Source: Cavia porcellus (lineage: Eukaryota > Chordata > Mammalia > Rodentia > Caviidae). Taken from it: a stretch of DNA of 64,000 nt. This document shows, piece by piece, positions 27,538-39,503 of the stretch. The translations under genes were made by a program, and so were the position numbers. Position 1 is the first letter of the stretch. Each line of letters opens with the position of its first letter. The stretch covers positions 136,064,982 through 136,128,981 of the forward strand of contig NW_026947484.1 in NCBI RefSeq assembly GCF_034190915.1, written 5' to 3'. The notes under the pieces are model-generated. The model ran no database searches. It was given only the letters and a program-made list of their open reading frames with translations, and was not told the origin of the DNA.

Positions 27538-29704
27538 AAATTGTATGTTGTTTCTTTTCTGTGTGTAATTATTTCAACATGAAAAGTGGTTTGTTTTTTT
27601 AGGGAACATTTTCACTCACAATTTTGATACTGTCTTAAAGACAACCCATCATGTTTCTGTGAAAACCAATCATGATAGATTGGGAAAGAAGAATTACTGT
27701 TGTAACAAAACTATACTTCCAACTATTTTATGGTGACAATGTTCTAAATGAACAGATAACTAAAAATGAAGTTCTTAGGCTTTGAAACTCAGGCCAAGCA
27801 GACATTTTAAATTAACCAAGTAACAAAGATATTTAAGTCAAGTAAGGAGACAAACGTGTGAGACCCAGGTTCGGGAGTGAGGGGCAGGTATTGACTTGTT
27901 TTTGAGAGTGACTTGGTAATTAAGGTATTAATGTAGGTTAAGTCATTTCAAAGAGAACACGATTGTTTGACAAAGAAATGTTAATTGCCTTTTGCTAACA
28001 ACTGTTCTTTACCTGTGTAGAATGCTAATAGCACACGTCTGTACTAGTTGCAAGGGTAAGGATTAGAACATTAAATTGAAGATACTTGTACAGATTATTG
28101 ATAAGCCCTTTGGGCCATCAAGATGTGCACAGTTCATAAATGCAAAACAAATCTGCTAAAGAAAAGATAAAGACCACATACATAAATAAAAGACTTTTTT
28201 TGTTCATTACCCATGATGCAGCTATAGAATTTGCAAGAGTTAGAGAATCCCAGTTGATAAAATATCAGATTATGGGAGTGGAATGAGGGATATCAGGATG
28301 AGACCAGGTAAAGCCCAGAGCCAGAATTGGTTCATGGCACCAGAGTATGCATGGGCACTAAAGTCTCCCTGCTTTTGGAGAGACATGGTTCCCTCTTGAT
28401 GTCTGTCTCACACAAGCAGCTTCTAAATATACAGGCTCAGCTTGGTAAAAAAAAAAAAAAAATTATAGTGTAATCTTTAGTGCATTCTCTGTCTACATAT
28501 ATGAATATATTTCTGAGATGTGTCTCTGTAGTATTTTGGGTAAAATGATGCACTGATGGAATTAACACAAAGTGCTTCAAACAGTTTTTCTTTCCTAGCT
28601 CTCTTCTTGGCTCTACCATTTACCCACTTTTTGTCTCCTGTGATCAGCACATGCTAAGCTGCAAGGTCCATTAGTTGAATTTTTGAGAGAGCAAATGAAT
28701 TAGATCATGATGGAACACTGCTAAAACTACTGGCCACAATTCTAATCACATACGAATATTTTAGCGTAGTTGTTAGAACTTGTGAGAGTCTGCATTATAA
28801 TCATCATTACTCTAAAGAAGTCAGATTGTTAAAATGTCACATTATTTCCAAAAGAAGTTCTTAATTAACATTGCAAACAAACATTTAGGTCTTATTCATT
28901 AAAGGAACTGACATTCAGGTGGCCGTGGGTGTTCCATTCCTAGAAAGTAGGGTTTGGCCCTTCCTTTCCCATCCCTAGCCTGCTTTGCTTCACTTCACAA
29001 TTACTGTGTTTCTGGAGGAAATCCTTGCTCATTTGAGGAAAGAACATCCTGTATTAGAAGCTTTCTCATTGAGCCCATGAGATTTCATGTTCCTGTTTCT
29101 TTAGCAACTGGCTATACAAAGAAAATCTGGACAGATGATGCCATGTTGCCAAGAAATTTTGGGACAAGAGTCACATTCAGTAATCACTACATTTGTTTTT
29201 GCACATTCTTAATAAGGATAGTAGCTTTTCAATTAGCTTGTATTATACTTAAAGCTTAGTCAAATGAGATTTGTAAGTGCCTATGAGAACATAGACATAG
29301 GCATTGAAGAGGGAACCACACTGGACCGTTTTTCCCCTGAGGTTTCTTTCAGACTGATAGATGAAAAAATGCATAGAAGTGAAAGTGCAGTAAATTGTAG
29401 GGTCCATCAGAGAGCACATGATAGGCAGTGAAGGATTTAGTGGAGGAAATGGCCAGTTTGTGCTGTGGACATGACTGGAAAACAGTCATCAAGTGGGTAT
29501 CACTTATAAGATGGGAGAACTTGCCGGGAAGAGCGGACGTTCCAGTAGACAGCAGCATCAGCCAAGGCTTGGTGCTAAGCAGCCAGGCAGTTGAAGGCAT
29601 CGTGAGAGATGAAGCTGTTTGGGTAGACAAGAGACACCTCACACAGACCTTGAGTATCCTGCAAAGGAAACTGAGGTTTGCTCCTTTTAATTCTAGACCT
29701 GCCC

Positions 29705-30722
29705 CCTACTGTTATAGTTTGTGTCTAGATGGTCCCTCAAAGACTAACAGGGCATTTTCAGAGGGCAATGAATCAAGAGTGCATGATTAGTAAATTGGTC
29801 TGTTAATTGGTTTGGCATAGTTCTAAGATTTTTTTTTTAAAGAGATTAAAACCAAACCAAACAAAACAAAGCAATGCAGGACTTCAAAACAAGATAATAG
29901 GAAATGAACAATGACTACCATAATGCCTCTTATCTTAAAAATAGCTACTCAGACCTTCAGACATACGAATGTAAAATTAACAATACAAGAATTAAGTTGA
30001 AATTTCAGTGTGTGATCTCTAATTTCTACTGTGTGTCCACCTTAACTTGTTCTGTGTGGGCTGGAGGTATGGGATTGTATTTTGCTCCTTCATCTTAAAA
30101 TTTTCCTGTGTTTCTCCAAGACAGCCCATTGCTGCATCCTGGGCATTTTCTGCCTTGGCTGCCAGATCCTCAGTGCAGTGGATTGAACTAGGCACCTGGA
30201 TTCTCCAATCCAGGGTTCCTGGAGGGGTGAGACATGGGGCGTCACCGGTGCTCCTCTGATGGCAGTATAGCCTTGGGGTGTGGCTTCTTCTCAGGGCCAC
30301 ACTGGGCTTTAGGTTATTTCTTTCTGATGAACTGACCATTACATTTCCAAAGTTCTAAAACGGCCAACAGACCCAGAAAGACTTTTTAGTCTCCTGTTTG
30401 AAACCAGCAGCTACCAGCAAACTGCTGGCCTTGATTCAAGGTCACAATTCTAAGATTAAGGGGGTGAGTGCTATACCTACCCTAGAGCAGGTAACCCACA
30501 TACAATATAAGGCACAGAAAGAGTCTTGTCTCCCCCACACCTTGTTGACTTTTGCTGTCTTTCACTGCTGTGAGGTTGTCCTCTGCCATGTGCCACCCTG
30601 TCTTGGAGGAAATTGATTATGGATTGAAACCTCTACAAACTGAGCTAAATAAGCCTTTCCTCCTTTAACTTTGAGTGTTGGGTATTTTGTCTCAGTGACA
30701 AGAAAAATACCTAAGACACCCA
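29705..30722 (+). mobile_element. MaLR-like LTR remnant, possibly interrupted
   Basis: The left end has TGTTATAGTTTGTGTCTAGA with GGTCCCTCAAAGACTAACAG. The right end has AACTGAGCTAAATAAGCCTT, CCTCCTTTAACTTTGAGTGT and CAGTGACAAGAAAAATACCT. These are the two ends of a MaLR-type LTR, but they are about 1 kb apart where about 400 bases is usual, so inserted sequence or two separate remnants are likely. The middle is unassigned. Confidence 0.45.
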
Positions 30723-31145
30723 CCTTGTGGCCAGAGGTACTGACTCAGTTTCTCCTAAAATGCCAACTGGGGACCATAATCTCAAATGAGACTTTTGAGT
30801 GCTATAATCTCAAGAGTTCCACATATGTTACAAATCCGTAGCGGAACCACCCCAGCTAATCCAGTGTTTGTCTAATTCATAAGCCAAATGGTACGAGTGC
30901 CAGCTCTACTCAGCCTTTACTTTCCTCCTATGCAAGGAAAACATTTGAGGATTTTTGGTTTTATAAAACATACAGGTACCAGTTTCTCTTCCCCAAACTC
31001 ATAGTTCTCATCTTAGATGCTACATTTGACAGCCAAAAACATTTCAATTTCTAGCTTCTCTTTGAAAAATAAATTTTTCTCAAGCATCTTTCAGGAATAG
31101 AAAACTGTTGAATTTTAAGGATGTTTGTGATGTGATTGATTTCTT

Positions 31146-31205
31146 GAAATAATTTTTTTTTTTTTTTTGGTACTAGGGGATCAAACTCACAACTTTGTGC
31201 CTATT
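31146..31205 (-). mobile_element. ID-like SINE, first half (split copy)
   Basis: T-rich tail, then GGTACTAGGGGATCAAACTC, which is the reverse complement of the B-box end of the ID SINE. A 15-base flanking repeat (TGTGATTGATTTCTT, 31131-31145) recurs at 32058-32072 beyond the second half, showing that both halves are one insertion. Confidence 0.8.
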
Positions 31206-32011
31206 GCAATCCCAAATACTGTGTGCAGTCATCCAAGTATTGTAATCCTCTTTCTAGTTTTCCTCACAATCCAAAAGGTTATATTTGTAATCCCACTGAG
31301 ACATTATAAGAATCTCAGCAAGTTAATTCCAATCTACCACCACCAATGCAACCCACAGTGAGAGTAAAGATACCAAGATTTATTCCAAGTTAAGAGCCCC
31401 CAAGAGTCCTAAGTCCAACCCCCATGAGGACATGCAGACAAAGGCCTTGATCTGAGGCCTCTCCCAGAATTTATTATCTTGTGAAGAAGGGGGGTGGCTC
31501 AGAGATGAGTGACAGGAGGATGGTGGGGAATCATGTAACTTGAGCTGGCTGGCCAGGTGGGAGAAAGGCATCTCTGTAAATTGCAGAGATAAAGATATGT
31601 AGAAGGATCAATTCATATAATCTAATTAAGGTAGCAGTAGAATTGTTTTCAGAGGCTGGTGCTTCAGTTTCTGATATGCAAACTCTTGTGCCCTGGGGAG
31701 TCATAGCCTCTTTACTTTGAGACTCCTACCCAGTTGACATTCCAGAGCTATTGGCTCTAACATCCTGCTGTGCTCATATCCTTTACATGGACAACACTAT
31801 GCAGGGAAACAGGACTGTCTGTTAGCTTTAGAGATTATATACCAGCATCTCAGCTAGCCTTATTTACAATGCTTAGAGCCAATTGAAGAGAGAAGGAAAT
31901 ACCATAGTCAGCTCTCTACATATCAGTATAATGAAATAAGTCTCCATATAATCAGAGGTGCAGTAGTTGTTCTGCATTCAAGGGGAGTCACTGGAGTTGT
32001 CTCCCACATTG
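31206..32011 (-). mobile_element. LTR-like insert splitting the ID SINE (probable solo LTR)
   Basis: About 800 bases interrupt the SINE. On the minus strand the insert begins near TGTGGGAGACAACTCCAGTG, holds AATAAA signals followed by TCTTGGTATCTTTACTCTCA and CTGTGGGTTG, and has no long open frame. This is the U3-R-U5 style of a rodent ERV LTR. A clean TG...CA boundary with a matching target duplication could not be fixed, so the type is inferred. It must be younger than the SINE. Confidence 0.55.
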
Positions 32012-32057
32012 CTTTATGAGGCAAGCATCTGAACTGCTGAGCTAGATCCCCAGCCCC
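32012..32057 (-). mobile_element. ID-like SINE, second half (split copy)
   Basis: TGAGGCAAGCATCTGAACTG followed by CTGAGCTAGATCCCCAGCCC is the reverse complement of the A-box end of the ID SINE. It is followed by the second copy of the 15-base target duplication (32058-32072). Confidence 0.85.
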
Positions 32058-32269
32058 TGTGATTGATTTCTTATTATGAAACAATCACTTGATTGTAGTA
32101 AACTGGAGCTGAGAGAGCAGTGTGAACCTTGCAGGAATTCAGATGAAAGATTGGAAATGTTCCAAATCAATGCAATAATGGTAGAGAAGAGATGAGGATG
32201 GGGATGGGGCTTGCCTCCCATTTGGTGTGGGTGTGAGATATAATTAAAGGTTCTTAGACTAGGATGAGA

Positions 32270-32324
32270 AAAAAGAGAAAAGAAAAGAAAAGAAAAGAAA
32301 AGAAAAGAAAAGAAAAGAAAAGAG

Positions 32325-32377
<53 letters not shown>

Positions 32378-32640
32378 AACTAAGATAATTGTCCTATTGA
32401 TCCTATTAGCTCATGGAAAGAAACCATGATTGCCCGTATTGTTTGCTCATATTGTTTGATCTTTCACATGCCCATATCTTGTAATCTGAGCAACTATTTT
32501 GGAGACAAGCATATGCAATATAGTGACTATTGTTAATTTCCTATCAGCTTGTTTTGAAATCCTGTATCATTTCTGCTGTTTTGTTTTTATTGTTTTGTTT
32601 CCTTTCAATCTCTTTAAAATTTAAAAAAAAAAATGAAAAG
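32270..32640 (+). mobile_element. L1 3'-end fragment with polypurine and CA microsatellite
   Basis: From 32375 it parallels the L1 3' region at 54430-54830 and 54985-55210: ATCTTGTAATCTGAGCAACT, GACAAGCATATGCAATATAG, TTTCTGCTGTTTTGTTTTTA, then an A tail. The (GAAAA)n tract at 32272-32323 and (CA)n at 32327-32374 sit where the full L1 has its GGGGAAAGGAGAAAAGG purine tract and TG/TA run. Confidence 0.7.
32327..32374. repeat. (CA)n microsatellite
   Basis: Pure CA dinucleotides directly following a (GAAAA)n pentanucleotide tract (32272-32323), forming a compound microsatellite likely to be length-variable. Confidence 0.95.
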
Positions 32641-33629
32641 GTTAAAGTTTCCTAGAATTCTGGCTTAAATCTGCTGGAAGGAGATGTCACATTTCTGTCC
32701 CCCGTGTCTATGAAGAGGACCTTTTCCAAAACATTCCTGGGCTTTCATTCAGCCCTGATTCCTTACCTGACTGGAAGAAATCATCATTTGTGCATTTTTC
32801 TTAGGAGAAAACTCACAGTAAGCGTGCAGCATTTTGGACTAGGCTAGCGGAGTTGTTAGGGAAGCCACAGACTAGATGAAAGGACTGGAGGGAGTAGGAA
32901 GAACAGAGATCCCTAGTCCTAGCTCTCGGGTCAGTCCACAGCAACTCTGGACATGGTCAGCTCCCAGTTGTAGAGCTGGCACATCAGTGGCACTCAGCTG
33001 GTACAGGTGTCTGGATTTTCTAAAGTAAGTTAGGGATTGAGCCTGTCACTCACTAACCAGAAAACCTGTTGAAAGTGTTAAGTTTTCAGGCAGAGCCTTG
33101 GGGATCAACGTTTTTGAGGGATTTGTGCATCTGGGTCATCAGGCACCATTGAACAAAGATCTTTTGATAATGACCTATAATATTAGCAGCAGGATACTAT
33201 TAACAGGATTGGCTTCAGGAGTGATACAAACAGGGCTTGACTAGTGCACAAATGTGTTCTGGAAAAGACAAGCTCATTTCAAGTTCTGTGATGATCTTTA
33301 ATAGAAATATATAGAAAATGATGGTGTGTTCTATAAAACAATCTCGCTTTAAAAAAAATGGAATGGCCAGACTTTGCACTTCTAATTAGTCATCTTTTTT
33401 TATATTGTTTTTTAATAGAGTCTCAGAAGAAAGGATAAATGGTATTTGGTTCAAACAATAAAAAAGATCATGGAAAATTTACTTGAAACCATCTTTGGAC
33501 ACTATTTTTTAAAATGCAATTCTTTGTTCCTTAATTCAAGGAATTTAAATCTTTGTAAATATACAAATCGAGTTATGTGATATTTAGACTTCTTCAAAGT
33601 GATTGTGTGATCCTGGGAAAATTCCTGGA

Positions 33630-33778
33630 GCCCTGTGTTTTCACCCCATTTCCTCATCTGTAAAGAAGACAATAACAAGATACATCCTGCAAGCCTTTGT
33701 GAGGATTCAATGAGATAACATATGTAAAGCACTCAGCATAGTGTTCCAGGCACATAACACATGTTCAATAGTTACCAG
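33630..33778 (-). mobile_element. MIR SINE
   Basis: A well preserved reverse MIR: CCATTTCCTCATCTGTAAAG, TTTGTGAGGATTCAATGAGA, CATATGTAAAGCACTCAGCA, TAGTGTTCCAGGCACATAAC. It directly abuts the target duplication of the young ID SINE. Confidence 0.85.
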
Positions 33779-33795
33779 TTTAAGAAGTTGAAACT

Positions 33796-33882
33796 GGGCT
33801 GGGGATTTAGCTCAGCAGCATAAGCGCCTGCCTTGCAACCAGGCAGTCATGAGTTCGATCCCTGGTACTGATTAAAAACAAA
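33796..33882 (+). mobile_element. ID-like tRNA-derived SINE, young
   Basis: GGGCTGGGGATTTAGCTCAG to GAGTTCGATCCCTGGTACTG with a short A-rich tail. Perfect 14-base target duplications AAGAAGTTGAAACT lie at 33782-33795 and 33883-33896. Confidence 0.95.
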
Positions 33883-34197
33883 AAGAAGTTGAAACTAATA
33901 AATAAGTAGTACTAGTGCTTACAGGTACAATTCACTTCACTCTAGCACACCATAAAAGTTTAACTTAGTGGATATTTCTCAGACCCCTGAGAACAAGGAA
34001 GTTTTCCTGAACTTGGAAACAGACTAGTTGCTTGATGGACTGCACTCTTAGGCTACCTGAAAGGTTAGCATCATGCACTCCTTTGGAAGGATGCTTCTCC
34101 AAGAGCTTATCAGAAGTGCTTCTGGGCCCAGGTGGGTGGCAACGTAACATAGCTTGAAAAGCAGCTGCCTGGCTTATTGAGGAGAAAAATACTAATT

Positions 34198-34230
34198 TCT
34201 AGCTGCTCCTGTGCAATAGGAGCAGCTAGA
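34198..34230. repeat. Perfect 13-bp hairpin
   Basis: TCTAGCTGCTCCT at 34198-34210 pairs exactly with AGGAGCAGCTAGA at 34218-34230 across a 7-base loop. It lacks a T-run and lies in intergenic DNA. Confidence 0.9.
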
Positions 34231-35415
34231 TGTCCTAGGTCAGGCTCTTAACCTACAATGTCACATGTCAGCATGTGGAGCTAGCGCCTATAAGGTTAAA
34301 TGAAGTCATGGGATGACTGATTTCACTGATTGGATGGGTGTCCTTGGAAGAGAAGGGAGTCACCAGAGCATGCCTGTGTGCACCGCCCCTCACCCCGGGA
34401 AGACTCATGGGAGAACCTGGTGAGAAATCAGGAAGAGCCTCCTCATCAGGAACCCACATAGCTGGCAGCTGTGAGTAAACAAGCTTTCACTGCTCATAAG
34501 CCCCTCAGTCTGTGATATTCAGCTCAAGCATACTAATATACCCCATCAGCTATGTTGGCCAACAAATAATGCTAGGGAATTATAACTGTTCTGATTAAGC
34601 AATTATTCATGTCTCAATTTAGTACTTTGTGATAGGCAAAGTAGTAAGTTCTGGAAATACAAAAATAAGTGCATTTTTTGCTTTGAAGGAGCTTGTAACT
34701 CTGGAAGGGCAGATGTGTTATAATTTAACTGACAAAGGCCATGACCCAAAACATACGTGAAATGCCAAGGGAACAGAGCGGAATGCGGTACTTTCACAGC
34801 ACCCAGATAATTACACAGAGGGTGGTATCACTCATCCAACCTGGAACTTCATAGATAGGAGAAGTTTAGGGGGGAAGGTAAGAGTCCAGGTTTTGTGGTA
34901 TTGAGTTAGAAACACTTGTAGCATACAAGCCAAGACATGGAGAGGCAGTTGAATGGGTCTAAAACCAAGACAAGAGGTCAGGTTAGGGACCCACATTTGG
35001 AGTCATTTGTATACAGGTAGCAGCTAACAGAAACAGATAATATTGCCTTAGAGGAGTGTGTGAAGTTAAGAGACACTGCAAAACATCAACATTTGGAGGG
35101 CAGCCAGGTGAAGAGCAGCCCGAAAAGGAAACAGAAGGAATAGAGAGGTAGCACTAGAGTCTTATGAGAATGAGAAACCAAAGACCAGAAAAACCGATAG
35201 AATTTTCAAGATAATCTCAAATTTTCAGAATATGAATTTAATGACAGTTAGTTAGCTATTATTCTACAAAAGGATTGACACAGTTTCAAAAACATTTGTA
35301 CAGTTTCATGTGTTAACAGATTGAAAAAATAAATTAGAACATTATACTACACACTCAATGCTAGCACTACCAAGCACAATGTAACTTTTAGGCAGCTCAG
35401 AAGGCACATAGGAGT

Positions 35416-35450
35416 TTTTTGTTTGTTTGTTTGTTTGTTTGTTTGTTTTT
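35416..35450. repeat. (GTTT)n microsatellite
   Basis: About seven to eight GTTT units in a T-rich run. Confidence 0.9.
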
Positions 35451-35669
35451 AGTGTTTCAGGCTATCATTATGGACTCCAATTATTATAGCTCTAGTAAAC
35501 TGTGGGAGTGCTGATAAATGGAGAGTTATTAACTTCTAGATAAAGAAAAAATTTAAGTGAAGTTTACCAGCAGTAACAGAGAAGGGGTATTCAGTTCCCA
35601 GCTCAACACAAGAGGCCAGCTGACTTATATAAAGATGTAAACCCATCCCCATCCAAAAAATTAAGAGCC

Positions 35670-35675
35670 TTTAAT
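35670..35675 (-). terminator. Candidate CASQ2 polyadenylation signal (ATTAAA)
   Basis: ATTAAA on the minus strand about 610 bases after the stop codon, with a GGATGGGGATGGG-type G-rich segment after it. A weak candidate by sequence alone. Confidence 0.3.
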
Positions 35676-36286
35676 GCTTCAGTCTCCTTGTACCCCACTG
35701 CAGGTGAATATGAGAATTGTCATAAACCAGAAGTTTGGAGAACAAATCAACCACCCATCTCAGGGTACTAATACACTAGAAATATTAGGGTCACCTACAC
35801 AAGGCTTCTCAATAGACATCAAAAAATTTAGAGATGAGTTCATTGATGTTCTAGATATGGGGGCTAAATTAACTAACCATCTGTCTTTCCAGGGCTCTGA
35901 CTACAAGGTCACTCCATGAATTAACAAATATTTGGCTCTGTCACCATCACAGTCAAAGACAAGTAAACTTGATAGAGGTGTTAAGGGTTTGTCCCAATTC
36001 TGTCAGATTCTGGCACTGCTGTGACTCCATGATGATCTAGTGAAGAACAAGAAAAGTGTTCCATGATAATCAAGACAGCATGGTACCCATTCCTCTCCTG
36101 TCCCTGCTAAGTGGGACTGCTGGGTTTGGAAAAGCATTTGCTCATGATGAAAAGGGGGTGAGAAAAGATGTTGGAAAGAAGAAAGGAGCTGTGTAGGGGG
36201 CAGGGCTGCTTGCTGCCACCATGGTCTGTCTCTGTGAGGGTGGGAAGCTGTGATTTTGTTTTCGGAATAATCATTTGGAATTGGAG
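35670..36286 (-). other. CASQ2: CASQ2 3' UTR (proposed)
   Basis: Sequence downstream of the stop with no splice-supported coding. An ATTAAA variant signal on the minus strand (35675-35670) is followed by GT-rich sequence and is the best nearby end. Alternative ends further left are possible, since no AATAAA on this strand is seen close by. Confidence 0.4.
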
Positions 36287-36490
36287 CTATTCATCATCAT
36301 CATCATCAGTGTCTTCATTATCCTCTTCATCAGAATTATCGTCGTCATTATCGTCATCATCATCTTCATCTTCATTGTCATCATCTTCAGTGTTGATCTT
36401 TCCAGAAAGTACATCCTCAATCCAGTCTTCCAGCTCCTCCGCTGTAGGCAAATCATCATCATCCGAAATCTCCATCCAGACACTGTCAGC
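36287..36490 (-). CDS. CASQ2: CASQ2 terminal coding exon 11 with acidic tail
   Basis: The final coding part is 67 codons plus a stop, starting [20 protein letters not shown] after the acceptor TCATTGTAG. It continues [18 protein letters not shown] and then a tail made almost only of Asp and Glu with scattered Asn, Ser and Thr, ending DTDDDDDE. This C-terminal tail carries much of the calcium binding and takes part in polymer formation. The exon is about six codons longer than the human equivalent, all in the repetitive tail, which suggests GAT/GAC slippage. The reverse strand appears as a run of ATC/TCA triplets. Predicted full-length protein would be about 405 residues. Confidence 0.97.
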   Translation of the reverse strand, partial: ADSVWMEISDDDDLPTAEELEDWIEDVLSGKINTEDDDNEDEDDDDDNDDDNSDEEDNEDTDDDDDE

Positions 36491-37530
36491 CTACAATGAG
36501 GGACAGAGTGAATGCATGAATGAATCAATGAATAAAGGCTGAGTCTCACCACAGGGTTCTGAGCTGTGCTGAGTGAGTCTCCAGTTTCCTACAACTTCAC
36601 AGAGTATGTGTACATTGTTAAATGAAATTGCCAAATTGCAGAGTGATATGTATATCTGGTTACACAGAGGAAATATGTCTTCCACTACCCATATATAGGC
36701 TACAGTTTTTCCTTTTCACTTATACTGTTCTATTTTATTTTTAAATGTTTTAATTTGAAACCTATTTTTTAAATTATTATTTTTTAAAGTTATTTACAAA
36801 ACAAATAAATATGGAGTTGCCCACATGATCGAACACTCAACAACAGGGCAAAAAGACATTACTAATTGGCTGCTGTTCATAAGACAATCAACCATAATTA
36901 ATTCTGGCTCTAATGGGTCCTTTGTGGGCATCTCTTTTTATTCACTGTTTGCTTGGTTGTATCTGTGCCCACTTCTGTTTCGTTTCAGTGGATTTGCATC
37001 AGATGCCTGGACTGAGTTCAAATTCTTTGCACTCTGCCAGTCCATCTTCTTAGCCTTTCCCACACTCATGTGGACAGTGCTTGAACCGGGTGGAAGCCCC
37101 TTTCTTGTGCATGCCTTTGATCTTTCCCTCCTGTGGGCTTGATGTTTGCCTGCAAGGGCTTCTGAGCCACAACTGCACGTATTATGCAGTGACAGTTCCT
37201 TATATAAAAGGACCTTGTTCTTGGGTTTTTAGAGAAGGATACAGGAGAATTGTCTCAGGTAAAAAGTTATAGATGGGTGAATTGGATCAGGCTTGCCCCA
37301 TAAGCAAGGAAACAAACCCATGGAAGAAAGGCATAGAAACACAGATTAGGCCTGGCTCGGAGACCATGACTGGGCCATGCTGGCATGCAGAATGTGCTCA
37401 AACAAGGCCAGAAGTTCTACTTGTTTCTGAAGGAGCTGGACTCCTAAAGAAGATATAGCAGTGGGGACTGAAGAACAGATAACAGGACCGGCTAAAGGGG
37501 CCTGAGCAAGCTTGCATGGTGGGTACTCAC
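36491..37530 (-). other. CASQ2 intron 10
   Basis: About 1 kb between the last two coding exons. AT-rich around 36700-36820. No repeat or gene is recognised. Confidence 0.85.
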
Positions 37531-37605
37531 ATCTGTCACATTCACCACCCCAATCTGTGGCTTGAATAGGTCAATCTTGAAGGTCTTCTCCCAGTAGGCA
37601 ACAAG
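37531..37605 (-). CDS. CASQ2: CASQ2 coding exon 10
   Basis: This 75-bp exon has exactly 25 codons and starts and ends in phase 0: [20 protein letters not shown] then VNVTD. The acceptor is GTTGCCACAG and the donor GTGAGT. It covers the last strands of the third thioredoxin-like domain. FKPQ replaces human FRPQ. The exon lies about 1 kb from the terminal exon. Confidence 0.96.

Positions 37606-39503
<1,898 letters not shown>

Larger units (their letters stand above)
20848..27555 (+). other. VANGL1: VANGL1 3' untranslated region (long form, inferred end)
   Basis: After the stop codon no further splice-supported coding sequence is seen. The stretch is AT-rich and begins with a purine-rich run and alternating AT around 20870-20915. 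It contains two good AATAAA signals, at 24748 and 27532, and the second is followed by a T/GT-rich element. A transcript ending near 27,555 would have a 3' UTR of about 6.7 kb, in line with the long VANGL1 mRNA known from other mammals. A composite SINE (about 26525-26720) and a MIR-like remnant (about 24930-25040) lie inside it. A GC-rich patch at 25280-25560 contrasts with its surroundings. The end is inferred, not proven. Confidence 0.7.
27556..35640. other. VANGL1-CASQ2 intergenic region (convergent genes)
   Basis: About 8 kb between the inferred 3' ends. It contains an LTR remnant, an ID SINE split by an LTR-like insert, an L1 3' fragment with a compound microsatellite, a young ID SINE, a MIR and a GTTT tract. 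From 27556 to about 29400 I see no confident repeat or gene, only AT-rich unique-looking sequence. About 34590-35190 looks like an old repeat I cannot classify. Confidence 0.7.

Noticed and set aside
29428..29790. 120-codon + strand open frame in the intergenic region
   Set aside because: No recognised family. It runs into an LTR-like segment at its end and has no promoter or splice context.
36168..36542. 124-codon + strand frame rich in serine opposite CASQ2 exon 11
   Set aside because: It is the antisense of the GAT/GAC-rich acidic tail, which reads as serine- or isoleucine-rich repeats on the other strand.
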